36,112 nt of DNA from a virus, in IMG/VR virus record IMGVR_UViG_3300043395_000122, positions 1 through 36,112 of that record; one strand, given 5' to 3'. A program made the translations under genes and the position numbers. Under the pieces are notes generated by a model that was not told the origin of the DNA, ran no database searches, and was given only the letters and a program-made list of their open reading frames with translations. Positions 5,886-11,964 of the stretch are shown here, piece after piece; position 1 is the first letter of the stretch; each line of letters begins with the position of its first letter.

Positions 5886-8201
5886 TTACGCAGCGATCTT
5901 TTCGATGAATTTGCCCAGAATGGCGCGACTTGCTCCGCGCTTATTCTGCGAGCTGATGAAAGCACGAGCGAGCTGTCCTTTCTTCAGATCTTGGGCTGCA
6001 TCGAACTTAGCCTGCTGGGCTTGCAGATTCTTGCCGCCTTGGATGATGTAGAACTCATCGAAGTTGAGCATGTTGGGAATCACAGCCCCATCCTTTTTCT
6101 TCTTCCACTTATCCTGGAACGCCATACCATCAGCAACCGACAGATAGCGATACGAAACGTGGCGAACATCGTAAGGACCGCTTACGATATAGAAACCAAC
6201 GAACGTTGCTTGCTGTGAGTGACGCACGGTACGAGCGAACATGGCAGTGATATGATGCGAACTATCGAAGTTCATCATCGTCTGAATACGCGACTCTTCA
6301 TCGACGAAGATGTTCGTGTTATGACGTCCGCCAGAACACGGGATAGATTCGCCCTGAGGACGCATACCCGCGCGAGCACGATAGTAGGTAGAGTGATTGC
6401 TCTCACCATCAGTGATGCACACGAAGTTCATGATCTGAATGTTCTTTTCCTTACGGAACTTCGCGAGCAGATCACGCGACACGAGGATTGCATCATTGAG
6501 CGGCGTACCACTCAAGCCAAGGAACTGCAGGAACTCAGCATAAGAACGACCTGCTGCCAAGTCGATATAAGAACCAGGACGCATATCAACAGTCTTTTCG
6601 TCAGGCTCATTATCGAAACGCTTGGCAGACATTAGCAACGTACCGACCATCGTGTTGAAGTCCTTGAGATTCATATCTTCATGGAAGAACTCAAGGAGAT
6701 GGAAACTACGATCAGGGAACACGAAGAGCTTGTCACCCATACGAGTGTTGATCTTCTGGAACAATGCTTCCTTGTTCCTAGCCCGAACATTGTCTCGACC
6801 AAAGTCGAACGTTGCAGCAGCAGCCTGCGTGAATCCATAGATACGATGCGGGATGCCAACACGACGACAGAACATAGTCAGACAGATCAGCTGATCCATC
6901 GCACCACGATAGTTGCTGGACATAGAGCCAGACATATCAAGAATCGCAACGATACCATGATTCTTGCCAGTAGGCTCAATCGTCAGGCGCTTAAAGATAT
7001 CGTCGTTGAACTTATAGCTATGCAGCTTGTTCACGTCGATGACGCCAGTCTTAGCCTGCTTGCTACGGCTATACGCAACAGCAGCTTTCTTCATCTCGAA
7101 TTCCTTGACCATATAGTTGATCGCGGTGTTATTCTCCGAGCGGAAACGAGTCAGCAACCAGCTACGATATTCAACGAGTTTCTGCTTGTTAACAGCTTTG
7201 CCAAATTCATGGTCGATTTGAGCAAGAACATCGCGATGACTTACAGTGAACTCTTCGTGAGTCAGATCTTTAGGGAAGTGGATATAGCGAAACTCGCGAC
7301 CAGTCAGAGTCTGATCGAGAAGCTCTTCCATACGATCGTTCATGGCGCGATCAGTCTTGGACTCGTCTGGCTCCATCTTAGGCTTGGTGCCAGATCCGCC
7401 TTCTTTACCGCTATTGCCACCTAGATCTTTATCGTCTTCATCTTCGTCTTTTGACTTTTCCTGTTCTCCAGACTCAGATTCGTCAGAATCACTTTCATCA
7501 GATTCATCTTCATCGTTGTCGAAGTCATCGCTGTCTTCGTCACCCATTTCCGACTTGATCTTCAGCTTGAATTCTTTTTCTTCTTCGTTCTCGTCTTCTT
7601 TCTTTTTCTTGGCGTAGGCGAACAGATCTTCTGCCAGCTTAACGACATCATCGAACGTGATAGTCTGTTCAGCACGGCGAACGAAATCGCGCTCTTCGTC
7701 ATTGAACTTCATACGCAAACGAGTACCAAGCTTGAAGTAGAGATTGATACGATCGATCAGCGGAAGCTTATCAACGTCTTCGTTCTTGACAGAAAAGAAG
7801 TCTTGTTCGTGAAGCCAGTTGTAGCCTTCGATGAAGTCACGGCGCGAGCCAGGAAACTTCGTCTTGATCTTGCGCTCGATACGAGCGTCTTCTACAACAT
7901 TAAGATAGCTCTGGAACGTCGATGCGATACGACGCGACTCGTTTTCTTCGGCTACCTTGTCGATAGCACCTTTCCAGCCAGCGGCAGGAGTTTCGAGCGC
8001 ATGACCAACTTCATGCAACACGAGCATGTGATACAGAGTCTCAGTCATCTCGCGCCACATAGGCAAAGCGAGGACACGATTCTTCACGTCGAAGTAGGCT
8101 GTCTTGATCGGCTTATGCTCGACCATGATGTTCTCAGCAGCCAACAGCTTGGCGAGCTTATCGAGCGCTCCGCCAGGAGTTATAATCTTTTCTTCAGCCA
8201 T
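5886..8201 (-). CDS. CobT-like protein: HExxH metallopeptidase motif plus VWA domain
   Basis: 771 residues from the ATG at 8201, which has GGAG 6 nt upstream. An in-frame ATGATG at 8219 lies on the predicted transcript start and could give a six-residue extension. HEVGH at residues 63-67 followed by NVVEDARIE at 101-109 looks like a zinc site with a downstream Glu ligand. Residues of about 200-260 are a long Asp/Glu/Ser linker. The VWA domain carries the MIDAS motif DMSGSMS from residue 422. It is labelled CobT-like in phages by VWA similarity, yet the intact HExxH argues for proteolysis or protein remodelling with the CobS-like ATPase, not cobalamin synthesis; no other cob gene is present. 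It has its own strong promoter. Confidence 0.82.
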   Translation of the reverse strand: MAEEKIITPGGALDKLAKLLAAENIMVEHKPIKTAYFDVKNRVLALPMWREMTETLYHMLVLHEVGHALETPAAGWKGAIDKVAEENESRRIASTFQSYLNVVEDARIERKIKTKFPGSRRDFIEGYNWLHEQDFFSVKNEDVDKLPLIDRINLYFKLGTRLRMKFNDEERDFVRRAEQTITFDDVVKLAEDLFAYAKKKKEDENEEEKEFKLKIKSEMGDEDSDDFDNDEDESDESDSDESESGEQEKSKDEDEDDKDLGGNSGKEGGSGTKPKMEPDESKTDRAMNDRMEELLDQTLTGREFRYIHFPKDLTHEEFTVSHRDVLAQIDHEFGKAVNKQKLVEYRSWLLTRFRSENNTAINYMVKEFEMKKAAVAYSRSKQAKTGVIDVNKLHSYKFNDDIFKRLTIEPTGKNHGIVAILDMSGSMSSNYRGAMDQLICLTMFCRRVGIPHRIYGFTQAAAATFDFGRDNVRARNKEALFQKINTRMGDKLFVFPDRSFHLLEFFHEDMNLKDFNTMVGTLLMSAKRFDNEPDEKTVDMRPGSYIDLAAGRSYAEFLQFLGLSGTPLNDAILVSRDLLAKFRKEKNIQIMNFVCITDGESNHSTYYRARAGMRPQGESIPCSGGRHNTNIFVDEESRIQTMMNFDSSHHITAMFARTVRHSQQATFVGFYIVSGPYDVRHVSYRYLSVADGMAFQDKWKKKKDGAVIPNMLNFDEFYIIQGGKNLQAQQAKFDAAQDLKKGQLARAFISSQNKRGASRAILGKFIEKIAA

Positions 8202-8225
8202 AGAACTCTCCTTCATCATTTACTA

Positions 8226-8254
8226 ATGATAGCTGGTTGGCGCACAGTTGTCAA
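8226..8254 (-). promoter_or_regulatory. Early promoter before the CobT-like gene
   Basis: TTGACA (8254-8249), 17-bp spacer and TATCAT (8231-8226). Predicted +1 at 8219 is the A of ATGATGAAGGAG, in frame with the gene. The -35 box overlaps the stop codon of the 55-aa gene. Confidence 0.85.
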
Positions 8255-8418
8255 GGGTTCCAGTGAATGTTGATCTGCCACAGAGTCGTTTCCTCATTAT
8301 ACTCAGGATTCGACAGAACTTTCTTGCCCATAGTCTTGTAGAACAGGGCAAGATTGCGAGCTCCGTGCTGCGTAAAGGCAGAGAACGTTCTGACGTCTTT
8401 CTTGGGCTTCCTAGCCAT
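8251..8418 (-). CDS. Small basic protein of unknown function (55 aa)
   Basis: A 55-residue frame starting MARKPKKDVRTFSAFTQHGA and ending QINIHWNP. GGAGG precedes the ATG by 6-7 nt. Its start overlaps the end of the upstream gene by 8 nt, which indicates coupled translation. The N-terminus is strongly basic (six Lys/Arg in the first ten residues), suggesting nucleic-acid contact. The stop codon lies inside the -35 box of the next promoter, so the compact packing supports a real gene. No family is recognised. Confidence 0.68.
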   Translation of the reverse strand: MARKPKKDVRTFSAFTQHGARNLALFYKTMGKKVLSNPEYNEETTLWQINIHWNP

Positions 8419-8611
8419 CCACTTCCTCCACGGCTTCGATTCCAGGTTCTGCCATCATGTAATAGTCGGGCACAGTCATCGAAGTGTTCTCGGCGTTGAC
8501 GCTACGAATCCGCTCTTTGGCTTCTTCGTATGTATCGAAAGTTTCCTGCCAATACTCACGACCCCAGCCGCGCTCAGATTCGACGAGTTGGATGCGATAC
8601 TTGATAGCCAT
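8411..8611 (-). CDS. Small protein of unknown function (66 aa)
   Basis: Starts MAIKYRIQLVESERGWGREYWQ from the second of two adjacent ATGs, with GGAG 7 nt upstream; the first ATG at 8614 is only 4 nt from it. The order of a beta strand (YRIQLVES), an aromatic turn, then YWQETFDTYEEAKERIRSVN suggests a small alpha/beta fold like many phage proteins of this size. The tail is acidic (GIEAVEEVDG). It sits between two other small genes in the unit driven by the promoter at 8846-8874. No function can be assigned. Confidence 0.62.
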   Translation of the reverse strand: MAIKYRIQLVESERGWGREYWQETFDTYEEAKERIRSVNAENTSMTVPDYYMMAEPGIEAVEEVDG

Positions 8612-8623
8612 CATCTGTCTCCT

Positions 8624-8821
8624 TCAGTTCTGTTCGAAATAGCGAATATCAGCTTCAGTGGTATACGGATCTTCCGCTTGGATCAGTCGAGTGAGTTCTG
8701 ACCAAAGCCAGTCGATCTTAGAATGGAAAGCATTGGCTAGTCCATAATCGCCAGCGTCCATAGCTAGTCCATAATTCGTTTCCATATGGTCGAGCGCGGT
8801 GCGGACTTGGTCGATTGTCAT
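8624..8821 (-). CDS. Small protein of unknown function (65 aa)
   Basis: The chosen start at 8821 (MTIDQVRTALDHMETNYGLA) has AAGGA 6 nt upstream. An in-frame ATGATG at 8839, six codons earlier, coincides with the predicted transcript start, the same layout as the CobT-like gene. The protein looks entirely helical with an acidic character (DHMETNYGLAMDAGDYGLAN, then WSELTRLIQAEDP). It is the first gene of a three-gene set (65, 66 and 55 aa). No family is recognised. Confidence 0.62.
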   Translation of the reverse strand: MTIDQVRTALDHMETNYGLAMDAGDYGLANAFHSKIDWLWSELTRLIQAEDPYTTEADIRYFEQN

Positions 8822-8845
8822 TGGCTTTCCTTTCATCATATATTC

Positions 8846-8874
8846 ATTCTAGCGGGTTGGCAGCGAGTTGTCAA
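8846..8874 (-). promoter_or_regulatory. Early promoter before the 65-aa gene
   Basis: TTGACA (8874-8869), 17-bp spacer containing GCCAACC, and TAGAAT (8851-8846). Predicted +1 at 8839 is the A of ATGATGAAAGG. Confidence 0.85.
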
Positions 8875-8879
8875 GCCCC

Positions 8880-9233
8880 TTAGAGAGCGCCCGTCCAACG
8901 GACGCGATCCAACGTTCCGCTCAGCACATTACCGCGAGCGAAGTTCTTGGCAGGAGCTCTCCAGGTGGCAGCCTTGAGAATGTCGCCACGCTTGAACTTG
9001 CCATCGTCGGCGAGCATGATGAACGAGTGGACGCTGGTGTTCCCGCCAGCCTGACCCGTGATCACCTTGACGAACTTGCGATGGACTTCGTAGCTCACGC
9101 CAGCGTCAAACTCGCGAACCATTTCGTCGCGGATCTTGTCGTTGCCGCGAGGACGGTGCCAGCCAGCGTAGTCGGCTTTCACGTGGGCGATGTAGCGATC
9201 GAGCGCCACTTTCATGTCAGATGCAATCTTCAT
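8880..9233 (-). CDS. Phage protein of unknown function (117 aa)
   Basis: The start chosen is the ATG at 9233 (MKIASDMKVALDRYIAHVKA) because AGGA lies 7 nt before it; a frame beginning at 9290 would overlap the upstream gene extensively. The N-terminal part is helical and basic. The C-terminal half has SVHSFIMLADDGKFKRGDILKA followed by WRAPAKNFARGNVLSG, a beta-rich patch with many Lys/Arg that resembles conserved phage proteins of unknown role. It follows the 73-aa gene with a 10-nt gap, and both depend on the promoter at 9496-9524. Several residues (GDIL, ARGNV) look like a compact barrel, but this is only impression. Confidence 0.65.
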   Translation of the reverse strand: MKIASDMKVALDRYIAHVKADYAGWHRPRGNDKIRDEMVREFDAGVSYEVHRKFVKVITGQAGGNTSVHSFIMLADDGKFKRGDILKAATWRAPAKNFARGNVLSGTLDRVRWTGAL

Positions 9234-9243
9234 GTTCAGTTCC

Positions 9244-9465
9244 TTAGTTAGAAGTGGCAAGATGGAAAATGTCGCTTGCGAGCGGTCCATTGAACAGATC
9301 AGTCAGATCGTCATGAATACCATCCATCGAGAAGTAGCCGTCACCGCAATGACGATCCTCAGCAATCTGTTTCAGACGCGACGACATTTCTGCCGAAAAG
9401 TCGACATAAGTGAGGGTGGCGTCCAGAAGGGCGCGGTACATTTCGTAGGCATAATCGGTTTTCAT
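9244..9465 (-). CDS. Small acidic protein of unknown function (73 aa)
   Basis: Starts MKTDYAYEMYRALLDATLTY with AAGGA 6 nt upstream and a promoter directly before it. It is mostly helical and acidic, with one Cys in RHCGDGYFSMDG. It is the first gene of a two-gene early unit. Acidic early proteins of this size in phages often bind host enzymes or mimic DNA, but nothing in the sequence identifies such a role here. Confidence 0.62.
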   Translation of the reverse strand: MKTDYAYEMYRALLDATLTYVDFSAEMSSRLKQIAEDRHCGDGYFSMDGIHDDLTDLFNGPLASDIFHLATSN

Positions 9466-9495
9466 AGCTTTCCTTTCAACTTACCCTATAATTTC

Positions 9496-9524
9496 ATTCT
9501 ATACCCCCTATGGCGAGTTGTCAA
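9496..9524 (-). promoter_or_regulatory. Early promoter before the 73-aa gene
   Basis: TTGACA (9524-9519), 17-bp spacer and TAGAAT (9501-9496). Unlike its relatives, the downstream leader lacks ATGATG and the spacer lacks GCCAACC, though ACTCGC after the -35 is kept. Predicted +1 is an A at 9489. Confidence 0.85.
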
Positions 9525-9541
9525 GGGCTAAAAACGGCAAA

Positions 9542-9565
9542 ACCGCCCTTTCGGGGCGGTTTTTT
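9542..9565. terminator. Bidirectional intrinsic terminator
   Basis: ACCGCCC (9542-9548) pairs with GGGCGGT (9554-9560) around a five-base loop. On the plus strand it is followed by six T; on the minus strand by TTTTGCCGTTTTT. It ends the long recombination/modification operon and could also stop plus-strand transcripts. Confidence 0.85.
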
Positions 9566-9618
9566 GTTACAAAAGTCGTTACAAAACCCTGTGTAACAGA
9601 GTTTGTTACGAAAGTTAC
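9566..9618. repeat. GTTAC repeat cluster
   Basis: GTTAC occurs at 9566-9570, 9578-9582, 9605-9609 and 9614-9618, and inverted as GTAAC at 9593-9597. Three copies lie in the longer context (T/C)GTTACRAAA. The cluster lies between the terminator and the stop codon of the CmoA-like gene, and could be a protein- or RNA-binding site. Confidence 0.5.
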
Positions 9619-10298
9619 GGAGCTTTTAACGCAATGAAGCCGGTGAAGGCATGATTCTGCCAGAAGGTGTCGATGGCGGTAAATCCGGCGTTCTTACACA
9701 TATCGACAAGTTCCTGACGAGTCGAGGGCTTTGTCATATGACGCAGCTGGCGCTCCTTATCCATAATGTCGTCGGCTGTGAATGTGCGGCGCTTGAAATC
9801 GTAGTAGGTAAAGGTACGAATCTCGTGGATACGAACGCTATCCGGCATTGTCTTTTCAGCGAACACGAAAGCGCCACCAGGATTCAATCCATCATATACC
9901 GACTCGATGACTTTCTTGCGCTGTTGATGCGTCATGAACTGTAGCGTGAAGATGCTGGTGACATACGAACAGTTCGCGAAGTGATATTGCTCGACATCGC
10001 CACGGAAGTATGTTAGATTGTGATAGGACTTTTCGTCTTCCGCATAACTCTCATAGAAGTCTTCTTCGATTTCTACGCCATCGTAAAATGCGTTGGGTGC
10101 GAATGTGTTCTGAGCAATCATGCTCTTGAGCATCTTACCAGTCGAGCAACCAATATCGACTACGGTAGTTCCGTTCTCAACGAAGTATTGTGAGATATCT
10201 ACAATGTCTTGCCACAGATCACCATATCCACGAATGGATGTGTCAATGTGAGTATCGAAGCCTTCTTCGCGTGTGGCAAATGTGAACTTACCTGTCAT
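9615..10298 (-). CDS. CmoA-like carboxy-S-adenosylmethionine synthase
   Basis: 227 residues (E. coli CmoA has 247). The SAM-binding motif VVDIGCSTGK is at about 46-55. FTLQFM at 117-122, LNPGGAFVFAEK at 138-149, YDFKR at 166-170 and a C-terminus ending WQNHAFTGFIALKA follow the CmoA order closely; CmoA has FTLQFL, LNPGGALVLSEK, HDFKR and FQCFNFGSLVALKA. CmoA converts SAM and prephenate to carboxy-SAM, normally used by CmoB to make cmo5U34 in tRNA. No CmoB is seen here. Instead the start overlaps the stop of a C5-cytosine methyltransferase (ATGA), so the cofactor may feed that enzyme. A plain methyltransferase of the same fold cannot be excluded. Confidence 0.82.
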   Translation of the reverse strand: MTGKFTFATREEGFDTHIDTSIRGYGDLWQDIVDISQYFVENGTTVVDIGCSTGKMLKSMIAQNTFAPNAFYDGVEIEEDFYESYAEDEKSYHNLTYFRGDVEQYHFANCSYVTSIFTLQFMTHQQRKKVIESVYDGLNPGGAFVFAEKTMPDSVRIHEIRTFTYYDFKRRTFTADDIMDKERQLRHMTKPSTRQELVDMCKNAGFTAIDTFWQNHAFTGFIALKAP

Positions 10299-11434
10299 TG
10301 CAATTCCTTGTATGGCTTGAGGATGTTTTCGTAGATAGAAGTGGCGAGAGCTGACATCATCTTAGGAGCTACCATTCTTCCGATACGTTCTGCCTGCTGA
10401 TTAAACGTGCCAGTGAGTTCGTAATCATCAGGTAAGCTCATTATACGTTTCATTTCCTTAATTGTCAACTTCCTATTTGCAGCATAGTGCATAACACCAC
10501 TGGCACTGAGTTGCTGTCCCATCTGCGTGAGCGTAGGAGACGGCTTATTTGGAGCTGGACGCTTCATATTGAAACATGATAGCTTGTTGTTGACCATTCC
10601 TGGCTTTAGCGTTTTCGTTGGATTGAATGGCATAGTCTCAACGAACTTCTTCTGGAAACTTGTTTCGCAGAAGTCCAGGAGCATTTGAACTTCTGCTGGA
10701 TCATTGTCGATCCCTTCAATCGCGCTACCGATTGACACACCTTGCGATGTGCTGGGCATTGGATATACTCGACGAGCGAGTTCATACTCCTCCAGCCCCA
10801 GAGCGTCGAACACATCGTTTCTAACTCCCACGAAAAATGTTCTCATACGACTCTGGGGCACCCCAAACTTCGAAGCATCCATCACTTGATACACCATCTT
10901 ATATCCTGGTGCGATGCGTTCGAAGCCTGTTACGAAATCTCTGAGTTTCTCGATCGCAGCACGCGAAGTAATCCCTTCAACGTTTTCTGCTACGATCACC
11001 TTCGGCTGGATATCTTCTGCGATTCGAATGTATTCCAAGAACAGATCTTCGATATTCGTTACTGTCTTACCATCGGAATACTTCTTTTCGCGATTCCAAC
11101 CTTTCTTACCCTTACCAGATGTAGAAAACGCAGAACACGGAGGAGATCCGTCGAGGATATCAAGTTCTCCTGGCTTAAGATTACCTACTTCTAGTAGATC
11201 TTTTCCAGTGATGTTCTTGATATCACCTAGGATAACTTTCGTGTCGGGAAAGTTGCGCGAGTAAGTAGCAACAGCTTCTTCAACAAACTCATTAATCGCG
11301 ACAACTTTCCCGCCTGCTAGCCGATATCCTGTTGAAGATCCACCGCCTCCAGCAAACGTCGATACCACTGTAAACAGTTCACGGGATGACGAACGTCGCA
11401 CGTCTTCAATAGTATATGGCTGATACTTATTCAC
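10295..11434 (-). CDS. DNA C5-cytosine methyltransferase family with motif X Asn-to-Arg change
   Basis: 379 residues with all major C5-methyltransferase motifs: I, STFAGGGGSSTG at about 25-36; IV, GSPPC with nucleophile Cys100; VI, ENV at 150-152; VIII, QSRMR at 194-198; X, ERIGRMVAP at about 349-357. In nearly all members motif X reads GN(S/A/M)V, and the Asn is here Arg353 (codon AGA read directly). An engineered Asn-to-Lys change at this site in M.MpeI is known to allow carboxy-SAM use. The gene overlaps the deformylase before it and the CmoA-like gene after it, both as ATGA. No restriction partner is present, so it probably modifies phage DNA. The product may be 5-carboxymethylcytosine; this is a hypothesis. 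Confidence 0.9.
   Translation of the reverse strand: MNKYQPYTIEDVRRSSSRELFTVVSTFAGGGGSSTGYRLAGGKVVAINEFVEEAVATYSRNFPDTKVILGDIKNITGKDLLEVGNLKPGELDILDGSPPCSAFSTSGKGKKGWNREKKYSDGKTVTNIEDLFLEYIRIAEDIQPKVIVAENVEGITSRAAIEKLRDFVTGFERIAPGYKMVYQVMDASKFGVPQSRMRTFFVGVRNDVFDALGLEEYELARRVYPMPSTSQGVSIGSAIEGIDNDPAEVQMLLDFCETSFQKKFVETMPFNPTKTLKPGMVNNKLSCFNMKRPAPNKPSPTLTQMGQQLSASGVMHYAANRKLTIKEMKRIMSLPDDYELTGTFNQQAERIGRMVAPKMMSALATSIYENILKPYKELQ
10440..10468 (-). promoter_or_regulatory. Consensus sigma70 promoter inside the methyltransferase gene
   Basis: TTGACA (10468-10463), 17-bp spacer and TATAAT (10445-10440), a perfect match within the coding sequence, about 140 bp before the CmoA-like gene start. It would allow the CmoA-like gene to be transcribed apart from the upstream operon. 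Confidence 0.65.
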
Positions 11435-11964
11435 GCTGACTTCAACTTTCTTTGTGCTTTGGCTTTGAAATTCTTAGCCTGATCTAAATGATAACGATTA
11501 GCACGAGTTTGGAATGTTACTCCGTTAAGATGATCGTACTCATGCTGAAATACTCGCGCAGTATATCCTTCGAAACGAGAAGTACCTGCTTCACCATCCC
11601 ATCCACGATAACGAACACGGATACCTCGTGGACGCTTGATCTTGATGAACAATCCAGGATAGCTAACGCATCCTTCTTCATAGACGACTGTTTCTTCGTC
11701 GTAGTTGGTAATGAGCGGATTAAATACACCAATGATATCTTGTGGCGAATCTGGATTACCGATAACAAAAGCTCGAGTCATAATACCAAGCTGTGAAGCA
11801 GAAAGTCCTACTCCACGATGCTCGATCATCTTGTCACGAAGAAGTTCGAACAACTCTTTGGCTTTAATAACTGTGCCATCTTCCATAACGTATCCGTTCT
11901 CGAAATCGAACTCTGGACAAGTCTGCTTTAGAAGTGGGTTGCTACCTTTTAACAATTCAATCAT
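11431..11964 (-). CDS. def: Peptide deformylase
   Basis: 177 residues carrying the three deformylase motifs: GVGLSASQLG at 51-60 (family GxGLAAxQ, with Ser for the usual Ala), EGCVS at 97-101 with the metal-binding Cys, and QHEYDH at 140-145 with the HExxH zinc/iron site. The enzyme removes formyl groups from new proteins in the cytoplasm. Phage deformylases are known in cyanophages and some vibriophages, and usually lack the long C-terminal extension, but this one is near full length. The start ATG overlaps the gp46 stop (ATGA) and the gene overlaps the methyltransferase in the same way. With the phage bS21 it forms a second translation-related gene in the window. Confidence 0.93.
   Translation of the reverse strand: MIELLKGSNPLLKQTCPEFDFENGYVMEDGTVIKAKELFELLRDKMIEHRGVGLSASQLGIMTRAFVIGNPDSPQDIIGVFNPLITNYDEETVVYEEGCVSYPGLFIKIKRPRGIRVRYRGWDGEAGTSRFEGYTARVFQHEYDHLNGVTFQTRANRYHLDQAKNFKAKAQRKLKSA

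Noticed and set aside
6681-7424. Long plus-strand open frame (247 aa) opposite the CobT-like gene
   Set aside because: It has no ribosome-binding site or promoter and is the mirror of a strong minus-strand gene with motifs; the low-complexity segments match the opposite acidic linker.
4399-8201. Cobalamin biosynthesis genes
   Set aside because: No CobN or other pathway gene is present and the CobT-like protein has an HExxH site; similarity is limited to AAA+ and VWA domains.
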